Source: Sporobolomyces roseus
Taxonomy: Eukaryota > Basidiomycota > Microbotryomycetes > Sporidiobolales > Sporidiobolaceae
DNA: 64,000 nucleotides
Assembly (NCBI GenBank): GCA_016617785.1
Contig: JADILM010000002.1
Span: 930,001 to 994,000 of the forward strand
Direction: 5' to 3'
The first letter of the stretch is position 1. Each line of letters opens with the position of its first letter. The notes below the pieces were generated by a model that had not been told where the DNA came from, made no database searches, and saw only the letters and a list, made by a program, of their open reading frames with translations. Shown here one piece after another: positions 55,587 to 64,000 of this stretch. A program made the position numbers and the translations under genes.

Positions 55587-58489
55587 ATGGCAGTCACTAC
55601 TCCGAGCCTCTCTTCATTCTCTCAATCCCGTCAATTACTCTCGACTTCTCTCTCAAAACTCTCTACATCTCTCCACTCCTCCTCTGCCTCTACACCTCGA
55701 GATCTCACTGCACAAGTCGATCAAGTGATTCAAGATAGTTTCAAAGGTGAATGGGTCAAGAGGGAAGAGTTGCCGGAGGGAGAGAAATGGAAGTTTGATA
55801 CGAGGAGAGTCATCGTTGAGAAAGGGTTGGATGAATTGATTCAAGCTGCTGTGAGTACAATAGAACTCTACTACTTATCTCTCTCGCTTGAGAGCGAGAC
55901 TGATAGGAGCGGTAATCGGTAATCACAGGCTGTTTTCCCCGCTGATGAGCAACAACAACGTTACTCGGAAGCTACGTTGGATCTCTTATTGACGTTTGTC
56001 GAACTAGGTAAGCACTCTCTCATACTCTCTTGAAGAGCACAAATGGAGACGTGAAGGGGTCCTGAATCGTGACAGTAACTAATTCTCCTTCGCCTTTCCT
56101 CTTCTCGTTCTCGCAGGCTACGCAGACGAAACTCTACCCTTGACAACTCTCGCAGGACTATTCGAGTTACGCCCTATCTCAGCTTGTGAACCTTTACTCG
56201 GTTACATCGAGACCCGCGTCGAACGACTCACCAAAGTACTCTCTGCTCTCTCTCCCTCTCCCTCTCCCTCTCCTCCCTCTGCTTACCACTGACCCCTCTC
56301 GCTCGTGTAGGGTATGGAATATCAACGAGGTCGAGGTCCTATCCTTCTTCGACTCCTCAATGACCTACTCCGTCGACTCCCTCGATCGAAATCAGGTCCA
56401 GTCATTTTGTCAGGAAGGATCTTGATGCTCCTATCGTCGGTGTATCCGTTAGGGGAGAAGAGTGGCGTCAATTTGAGGGGGAATTTCAATACGGGGAAAG
56501 GAACGGTTTGGGAGAAAGAAGAAGAAGAAGAACAAGTCAATGAAAAGAAGGAGGAAGAGGTAATGAAAGAAGAGGGAGAAGGAGAGATGAAGGAGGGAGA
56601 GGAGAAGAAGGACAAGACGGATAAGATGGAGGTGGAGGAAGGGGAAGAAGAGGAGGCAAGTTCGAAAGAAATTACAGATGGTGCGTAGTTTCGCTGTCTC
56701 TAGCTTTTCTCCTTTGAGACTCACCTGAGCTACGTATCTGCGAACTCTCTGCACAGCATCACCCTCATCTTCTTTCTATCCGACATTCTGGTCGCTCCAG
56801 AAATTCTTCAATAATCCTCACCTCCTCTTCTCCAATCCCGTCCCTTCTCCCGCTTCCACCTCTTCCACTCGCTCCGCCACAACGTCTTCAACAACTCCAC
56901 TCTCCTCCCTTCATTCCTCGCTCTTGACTGTCCTCACAGCTTTCTGCGCCGAAACGAAAAAGGAAAAAGATCTCTCCGGATCCTCTTCGAAAGAAGATTC
57001 CCATCGAAGTAGTAGTAGTGGGAAAGGGAAAGAAGTTGAGACTGCAGAATTGATGATTGTTGGAGAAAAAGACGAGATGGACAAGACTACTGAAAGTCTC
57101 GAACAATACTTTTTCCCAAAATTCTTGACTTCTCGAAACTTACTCTCTCTCGAAGTGAGTCTTACCTGCCTCCCTCTACCCCTTCTTGATCTCTTCCTTT
57201 CTGACTGACTTGAGATCGTGATTGTCTAGCTATCGGATCCCACTTTCCGGTTACAACTCCTACTTCAAACCCTAATCCTCACTCAATACTTACTCTCCCT
57301 AACTCCCACCGCTCGAGCTCGTGCACAAGCTCTGCCTCTCACCAACGCTTCTGCATTTCCGAGTTATGTATTGAGTGGGGAGGAAGAGAAGAAGGTACTC
57401 GAGGTTCAGGAGAAGAGTTGGAAAGAGATTGAATCGATGCAGGGTGGGGAGAAGGTCAAGAGAGCGCTGGAAACCGTTTTGAAGAGGGAGAGGAATTGGG
57501 TACGTTACCTCCTCTCTTCTTCCTTACTGAGAGTTGATGCTGATCAGGAAATGAGGAGAGTGATTAACAGACAGATTGGAAATTGAGGTCTTGTTTACCT
57601 TTCACAAAGTCGTCGTTGGATACTACACAAGTTTCGACAGTTGCACAACAAAAACTCAAGACGGTGATGAGGCCGAAACCCAAGTTCCCGCATCAGTTGG
57701 GGAATGTCAGGTTGAGTAGGGTTTGGAAAAAGGATTTGAAGAGTTTGGAAGGGTTCGAACCGGATGTCACGTCAGTCTCTCCACGTGATCCATCCATGAC
57801 TGAGTCGGTTGTGCTGATGGTTTGCGGTACTGTGTTGACAGTGATGATGAGTTTGATTCGATTGTGAGAGAATGGAGAATGACCAAGAAACGAATCGAAA
57901 TGATTAAATCCCAACTCAAACAACCTTCGAATCCGAAAGCAGCTCAACTCAAGCTGGATCTAGAACCCGTACGTTCTCTGTCTCTTTAATTTTTCTCCTC
58001 GCTCGAATTGTTGACTGATCCTGAATGAACCGATTGTACTAGTTATCGATCAAATTCCAAGCGCTTCATTTCCGAGCATTGAGATCAGCATCAACTCAAT
58101 ACCTTCGACATTTCAGCAAGATTGGATCTGGGGACCTCGAGAAACTATTGGAAGAGATTGAAAATGAGAGAAGAGCGAAAGAGGAGGCGGAAGAAGCTCG
58201 AGAAGCTGCGAAGGAGGAGGAGGTAGCGAGTGCCCCAATAGACGAGGAGAAAGAGAAGGAGAAGGCTGCGATTCGATTAGGAGATACACCGAAGCTTGAA
58301 CAGGAGGGGGATCAGGAGGAAGAAATGAAAGACGAAGCGGGAACACCACCTCCACCGACAGTGACGGAGAAGAAGGAGGTCAAGGAACCGGGTACGCCGA
58401 AACGACCGAGATCAGAATCGGCAGATGTTAAAGCTGGGACGACAGAGGGTGATACAGAGATGAAGGATGCGAAGAAACAGAAAATATAG
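55587..58489 (+). CDS. THO complex subunit 1 (THOC1/Hpr1)
   Basis: Subunit of the THO/TREX complex, coupling transcription to mRNA export. Start MAVTTPSLSSFSQSRQLL at 55587. Diagnostic regions: YQRGRGPILLRLLNDLLRRL, KSGPVILSGRILMLLSSVYP, FYPTFWSLQKFFNNPHLLFS, FRLQLLLQTLILTQYLLSL, and RNW joined to TDWKLRSCLPFTKSSL across an intron whose acceptor is the TTAACAG near 57570. Then RPKPKFPHQLGNVRLSRVWK, an intron with GTCAGT donor at about 57771, and DDEFDSIVREWRMTKKRIEM. The C terminus is Lys/Glu-rich (from about 58140) and ends DAKKQKI, TAG at 58487-58489. There is an unusually acidic Glu-rich insert at 56510-56680 within the conserved part. About 730-760 residues with around nine introns. Confidence 0.87.
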
Positions 58490-58522
58490 ATAGTAATATG
58501 ATAATGCAACGTCTAGTTCTCT

Positions 58523-59897
58523 CTATACTACTCTTACACTCTTTCCGATCCCTTCTCCTCTCAAGTAAGAGATGGCGGTTTCGACAGCTACGACACAGGC
58601 GTTCATTTGTGATGTATCCTCCTGAGCTCCGATGTGAGGCAGCACTACAGTATTGGGAAGATGAAGGAGTTTGCAACTTGCGAGTGTCGGTGGTTCAGTG
58701 TCGACAACATCGAGACCTGCTCCAGAGATCTCGCCTGATTCGAGCGCGGAGTAGAGAGCATCTTCGTCGATCTGAACAACGAGGCGCCGAGTTGGAGTCA
58801 ATCGCATTCCTCCTCAGTTTGACGGGCCGCGGGAATTTCGGACTCACGATTCCTCCCCTGGCAGTATTCAGTATAATCGCCGTCTTCTTCATCAGTTTCA
58901 ATTCGTTCGCACCAATTAATCCCGTCGTTTGATCGTTCTTCGGACAATGAATGCTGACGATATCCGACTCCTTCAGTAACTCTTCGAGCGTGTCTATCCG
59001 TCGATGAGGGATCGGTGGTAATCCCGAGGGGTCTTGATCAGTCCATTTGAGTTTCGAAGAGGTTGGAGAATAAACAAGAATTGGTGTGTCGAACGCTCCC
59101 TGTGGATCCGTTCAACGACATTAGTCCCTCTCTTTCCACAGAAGATCGATCAGTGAAGAGCAACCCACGCAGAACTTCTTGCACGTCGCTCTCGCGATGT
59201 CGCCCATCCCTATTAACCCTAAAATCTTTCCATCTAACCCTTGAGAACGATAATGAGCAGAGATCGTAGGTTCCCCCGACCTCAACTTCCTATCCGCTTG
59301 AGCTATCTTCCTTGCGACCGAGATTGCGAGTCCCAAAGCCTGAAAGAGAGGGAATATACGGAATGAAAGATCAGGAAAAAGTGCGATTAGTGCGAAACGG
59401 AGGAGGGATTTTGGGAACGCACAATTTCTGCTACCACTGTTGCGTTACATCCAGGTTGATTCGTCACGACGATACCTTGCTTCTTACAGCTCTCGATAGG
59501 AACCGAATCGTATCCTACACCTACAAATTCATCTCAAATCCGAGCGAAACGAGTCAATTCGGATGCTCAATTCGACGCTATCGGCACTCCAACCAGAGGC
59601 GGTATGAGACTGAGACTGACCATTCCTCGTGACGATCTTCAACCTCTTTGCTCGCTCAACATCTTCTTTCGAGAGTCTTCCAACGGTAACGACCGAGGCA
59701 TCTGCGTATTCGTACCATTTGGGAGCTCGCGAATCTGTCCAATCGAGGATTTCAAAGTACTCCTCTGCTATCTTGAGGGCGACGGGATGAAGGACAGTCG
59801 GGAGGTAGAGAATTGGCTTGGAGGAGGGAGATGGTGAGGAAGGAGCAGACGCAGAGGGCGTCGGTAGCGAAGAAGCCATGAGAATGGGAGAATTCAA
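58523..59897 (-). CDS. D-isomer-specific 2-hydroxyacid dehydrogenase
   Basis: NAD(P)-dependent enzyme of the glyoxylate reductase/phosphoglycerate dehydrogenase family. Seen: ADASVVTVGRLSKEDVERAK, VVTNQPGCNATVVAEIALGL, the nucleotide-binding GLDGKILGLIGMGDIARATC (GxGxxA type), HCPKND, catalytic Arg in ILNTARGGI, then after an intron (GTGAGT donor) DEDALYSALESGEISGAGLD, catalytic Glu in DVVDTEPP and catalytic His in VVLPHIGAQED. It ends GIGKSVRVV with TAG at 58523. About 350 residues, normal for the family. Start MNSPILMASSLPTPSASAPS at 59897; a second Met at 59879. The true substrate (glyoxylate, hydroxypyruvate or other) cannot be told from motifs. Its stop lies only 33 bases from that of THOC1 on the other strand, so the 3' UTRs must overlap. 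Confidence 0.9.
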
Positions 59898-60234
59898 AGC
59901 GAGGAGAGTGAAGGGAAGGAAGGGAAAGAGAGAAGCGGCCGAGAATTCGAAACGTAAAAAACATTCGAGTCAATGGATTTCGCAGCAATTCGTTGCGATG
60001 GCTTCTGCTAGAAAGCGAAGCAGGGATACGAAGGACAGAGGCTCTCTCAGTAGTGCGGGACGTCTGACGTGAAAAGAGCTCGAATATGAAAAGAATTCGT
60101 TGCGAAGAGTGGAAAAAGGGACATGACAGGAAGCAGATATACGAGAGGCAGAGAGAGTCTAAGAGGGGGTGCATGTAAACAGTGAATTGTACAACAGGAA
60201 ACAATATATAGTATAGAGGGAGTGTAAGAGTGTT
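59898..60234. other. Intergenic region
   Basis: About 335 bases upstream of the 2-hydroxyacid dehydrogenase and downstream of the histidine phosphatase gene, both minus strand. It should hold a promoter and a 3' UTR. No gene recognised. Confidence 0.5.
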
Positions 60235-61094
60235 CTAATCCAAATCTGCGAGACGAACCTGATCCATTCCTTGTCCAAACAGCCAATCCAACTCCAACTC
60301 ATCCTCTTCCTCATCTAGATCCTCATCCTCATCCTCTTCTTCCTCCTCCTCAGTCATGTCAGACTCGGGGTGTATCTCCAAATCAGGATCATGTTTGCCA
60401 GATTTCTTCGGATCCAATCCAGGACAGTGTTCCGATTCTTTCTCGATCAACCGATTATGATGTAAAGTCCACATGATATCGTATCTATCATCTGGGTATT
60501 TCGTCGTCTTTTTCGCCCCCAACTCGTGAGCTATCTTGTGCAAAATCGAGTGTTTCCAACAAATTACGACATTCCCTTTCCCTCCCTTCCTCGCATACCT
60601 CTCGATCCTCCGTCGAACACACTTCGCGTTGTCTACTTCACACGATGTGTCGACTTTGAGTCCGAGTTTGTCGGCGATGGGTTTGACAGTATCGTACGGT
60701 CGTTTCCGTTTGTGGGTTTTGTGATCGTATTCTTCTGCCAAGATTAATCCAATCTTGAACCGGGGTTTCGATAAGAGCTAGCAATACTGTCGGGAATCAG
60801 CTGATCGTTCTCGAAAGCGAGATGATACGCCAAGGTGGAACTCACTTTCTTGAGGCATTTCGCTCGTTTCTTTCCCTTCGAGTTCAAACCGGTTTCTCCA
60901 TCAGAACCTTTCTCTCCATGTCTCAATAAGTAGACTTTGTTGGCGTATCGATAGAGGTCGTTCGAGGGAGATGAAGACGAGGAGGAGGCTTGGTCGTAAT
61001 CTTGGAGAGAGGCGGTTTGACTTTGAGATGATGGTAGGGCGCTAGCGAGTGTAGGCAATAGTAAAGAGAGTGACAGGAGCGGTGAGAGGTGCAT
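60235..61094 (-). CDS. Secreted histidine phosphatase family protein
   Basis: Start MHLSPLLSLSLLLPTLASAL at 61094 is a textbook signal peptide with likely cleavage after ASA. The mature part has the phosphatase signature YLLRHGEKGSDGETGLNSKG (RHG with the catalytic His), and after one intron (donor GTGAGT near 60845, acceptor near 60780) KPRFKIGLILAEEYDHKTHK, then NVVICWKHSILHKIAHELGA, where WKH supplies the second catalytic His. The protein ends with a Glu/Asp-rich stretch and MDQVRLADLD, TAA at 60235. About 265 residues. The family is broad (phytase-like, phosphoglycerate mutase-like); the substrate is unknown. The acidic C terminus is unusual. Confidence 0.82.
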
Positions 61095-61375
61095 TCGAGA
61101 GTGAGTGGGAGGAGGGAAAGAAGCTAGCAATTTCTGGATGACCGAAGTGGATTTTTCGGAATTTGTTGAGCGATAGATGTTGAGTCGGTCGAAATCGCAA
61201 TCTATGGAGTACAGCTGCGCGTGCTCTGTTATAAGAGAGAAGCAGAGAGAGCAGATCGAGAAAAGAGTGTTTTCGAAAAATGTGCGAAACGTGCGCTCTT
61301 CGCATTCCTCGCATCAAGTACTTCTCGATCTCGAGGGTAACAAGCTAGTGGGGTTACAATCTAGAGCAGTAAACC

Positions 61376-64000
61376 TTACAGGTACAATGAAGCAGCGAAA
61401 GCTACTGAACTCTGTCGTTCGAGACAAGCCATACTCTCAGTGAACTTCTTCTCCAACTCTTCAGAACCAATCGCTTTCGCAGCTGTACATCGATTTCGCT
61501 TCAAGTTAGCACTGTCACTTGGTAGAGCTGATTGGAGATATCAAGCGTACCCATTGCCATTTGTCTGATCAACTCTTGTAATCGTCGGAAAACTCGGATC
61601 AAAGATCCCTCAAACACATCAGTCATCTGTTAACCCACCATCGTTCGTTAGCAACGTAGAATAGAGCACTGAATGGAGTGTTGAGCTCACCTTGCAGATC
61701 TCTGAGAATTTAGCACCGTTACACCAACTGAAAACAGCATCCATCAACTCTGGCTTGAATGAAGCAACGTATTCATCTGCGGAAAGAATGTCGAGCTACT
61801 GTCAGCATTGAGTAAGGCAGTAGAGCGACTTCAGCGACGCACCTTCGACAAGAGGCAATTTGCTCTCGATCGCAATTTTCGCTATCCGTCTCGCAGCTTC
61901 TTGCATCACTCGTAAAGGTCCCGCCAACTCATCCTTCAACTTGCTCGTTTGTTCAGACTGTGACTCGATTCTCAAATCAGCTCATCGGTATCTGGAATGA
62001 GGGGAAAAGGGTTGAAAAACTCACTTTCTCATCGAAAACGAAACAACTCAACAAGGCGGCACATTGTTGAGGAGTCAAATCGTTAAACACACCCCCAAAG
62101 ATCATTTCCGTCAACAACAACTCATCTCCCGAACTGATCTCACAAGCGACCCTTCCTTTTTGTTCGACGACATCATCGTTCGTTGCGAATCCTAATCGTC
62201 TCAGAGCTCGTTTTCGGTTTCGGAGTTCGTCGAGGTGCATGACGGAGTGGGCGGCTTGAATCTTCTTCTTTGTCGTACGGATCTTGAGTTTGAGTGATTC
62301 TTTCGCAGAGTATTGGTCGTAGAGAGTTGGGAGATTCGGGTCGGTGTGAAGAGGGTTCGATAAGAGTCTTGATTCGAGGATTTCAATTCGCTGTAACGAG
62401 TTGAAGACTTTCACATCAGCCCACAGATCGAGATGTGAAGTCGAAAGAGAACTCCTTACTCGTAAAAGTTTCTTGAATGCTTCATCGACAATACCCATAT
62501 TCTCAACTGGATCCAACAAAGCGATTCCATCGGGGAACCTCCTCTTCACTTCTTTGACACTCTTCAAAGCCTGAATCCTCGCATCGAGAGATTTTAGGTC
62601 CTTCGCCAAGAAGATCCTGATGTGACTGATCCCGTCGAGAGTCGAGAGGAGTACTGGAACTACTGCGAATTCTCCTTCGTCTTGAGCGGGACAAGGTCGG
62701 ATGGTCGAAATTTGAGAGGCGGGAGATTGTTTGGATCCTTTCTGGAGTGGAAGAGGAGCGGTGCCTCGGGCGAGGTGAAGGAGGACATCGACAATGTATT
62801 GATTTTGAGGAGGTTCATCAGCGGGGAGAGGTTTGCCCTGTGATCGAAACCCGTCCTTCGACGTAAGTATTCCGTATGTGGTCAATTCGTCAAAGAGCTT
62901 TCGCCTCACCTTGGTTCCTACTCGTTTCTGATAATTGACGACTACACCCCAACCGAAATCCATCTCATCATGCTTGACTCGAACCAATCGACCAGGTTGT
63001 AAGAAGGGTAGAGCGTAGGTAGGGTGATTGAGAACGTCTCGAAGATCTTTGTTGAGAATATCGAGTTGTTGTCGAAGGTCGTAATAATCTGCGATATTGT
63101 CTTCATCAGGAATAACAATCGAAGCTCGTTGCTCATCGAGTGCTCGGAGCTCTGTGACGTGGGATGATCGAGATCAGCTGCATGCGGGGATAGGAGAGTG
63201 AGAGAGAAAGGTTGAGAGCTCACCATCCTCCAATTTCGGTACTGAAGCGGTATTTTGGAATTGATAGAAACACCTCTCTAACATGAACTCGGGAGTCAAC
63301 CCTTCTACCCTCATCAAGTTCAAGATCATATTGTAACCCAAATGGAACGCCGAATCCAATCTATCCGCTTGACCTTTAACCATTCCCTTCGCTGCAGCAG
63401 GTTCCAATTTCTCATCCGTCATCATGATGACGATTCCTCTATCGTCCAATCCACGACGACCCGCCCTCCCCGACATCTGGATGTATTCACCTCCCGACAA
63501 ATTCCTGAAATCTTTTCCATCAAACTTTCTCACCGAAGTGAAGACGACCGTTTTCGCTGGCATGTTGAGTCCGATCGAGAAAGTTTCAGTTGCGAAGAGA
63601 ACTTTGATGAGTCCTTCTTGGAAGAGGATTTCAATGACTTCTTTCAGAATGGGTAACAATCCTCCATGATGAATTCCGATTCCTCTCTTCAAGAGTGGGA
63701 GGATGTGTTCGATTTGAGGTAACCCTCGATCGTCGTCCGAGAGGTTCGAGATCGCGTTGTTGAATACAGTAGCGACCATATCTCGTTCTTCATCGGAATT
63801 GAATTCGAGTTTAGACATTTGTAAGGCGAGTCCTTCACATTCTCGTTTAGAGAATGCGAAGACGATAACTGGGTTGTAATTCTTGACCATGATCATCTTG
63901 ACAATCTTGTAGATATCCGAAGGACCTAATCCCCCCCAATAATCACTCTTTCTAAATCAGTATCACCTCGAAGAAAGCGGAAATTCTTTTTCGACTCACC
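61376..64000 (-). CDS. MTR4: Mtr4/Dob1-type exosome RNA helicase, 3' part
   Basis: Ski2-like DExH helicase that feeds RNA to the nuclear exosome in the TRAMP complex. The 5' part is beyond the window: the window's last base is an exon end and 63952-63999 is an intron (GTGAGT ... TTTAG). Present are [98 protein letters not shown] (motif VI), [20 protein letters not shown], then the arch domain ([20 protein letters not shown] to [10 protein letters not shown]) and the C-terminal helical DSHCT domain, [13 protein letters not shown] and [20 protein letters not shown], ending [10 protein letters not shown] with TAA at 61376-61378. Mtr4 rather than Ski2 is indicated by the arch sequence and this C terminus. 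Confidence 0.95.

Noticed and set aside
57580..57870. Possible frame break in THOC1
   Set aside because: An apparent stop disappears when the acceptor near 57570 (TTAACAG) is used; the result matches the conserved TDWKLRSC region.
1..64000. tRNA, rRNA, transposon, viral or CRISPR features
   Set aside because: I looked for tRNA B-box-like motifs, terminal repeats, transposase or reverse transcriptase motifs and direct-repeat arrays and found none. A covariance and repeat search would be needed to be certain.

Overview
This window is nuclear DNA from a fungus, most likely a basidiomycete yeast of the Tremellomycetes type. Evidence: genes are dense and on both strands, most conserved genes are cut by many introns of about 50-90 nt with GTGAGT/GTACGT/GTAAGT-like donors, CTGAC/CTAAC-like branch sites and CAG/TAG acceptors, and the set includes EAF6, CSN3, Tem1/Spg1-type GTPase, eRF3 and a fungal HSF. 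No rRNA, tRNA, CRISPR array, transposon or viral gene was recognised. The species cannot be named from the sequence alone.

Layout, left to right. 1-2310: 3' part of SAM50 (+). 2584-3392: unknown protein (-). 4355-7888: AP-1 gamma-adaptin (+). 8233-12764: arrestin-domain protein with a very long disordered tail (-). 12971-14642: NUDT19-like Nudix hydrolase (-). 15068-17290: COP9 signalosome subunit 3 (-). 17706-18608: SmB (-). 18795-21588: eRF3/Sup35 (-). 22534-23699: Tem1/Spg1 GTPase (-). 24094-25328: GNAT acetyltransferase joined to an Mss4-like domain (+). 25720-26836: multi-pass membrane protein (-). 27086-28273: NAD(P)-binding protein (-). 28750-30976: Ser/Pro-rich protein (-). 31615-35510: four-span membrane protein with long disordered arms (+). 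35774-37636: short F-box ORF and an unknown gene just upstream of it (-). 37833-39130: PASK/PIM-like kinase (-). 40772-43587: heat shock factor (-). 43685-44497: EAF6 (+). 44709-49782: Mph1/FANCM helicase (-). 50354-54990: zinc-finger plus RRM protein (-). 55587-58489: THOC1/Hpr1 (+). 58523-59897: D-2-hydroxyacid dehydrogenase (-). 60235-61094: secreted histidine phosphatase (-). 61376-64000: 3' part of Mtr4 (-).

Most genes are housekeeping and functionally unrelated, as expected for a eukaryotic chromosome: RNA metabolism (SmB, THOC1, Mtr4, eRF3, RRM protein), trafficking (AP-1 gamma, arrestin, Mss4 domain), mitochondrial outer membrane assembly (SAM50), genome stability and chromatin (Mph1, EAF6), signalling (Tem1, kinase, HSF, CSN3) and metabolism.

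Most interesting points: the Nudix enzyme gains a C-terminal SKL peroxisomal signal only if its last 51-nt intron is removed, and also has a presequence-like N terminus; AP-1 gamma has its start codon split A|TG by an intron; SmB has only ATG in its first coding exon; the HSF first exon has no in-frame ATG; an acetyltransferase is fused to an Mss4-like domain; and a 1.6-kb gene-free stretch contains a strong inverted repeat. Exon boundaries were inferred by eye from splice consensus and reading-frame continuity; gene ends are much more secure than internal boundaries where not stated.
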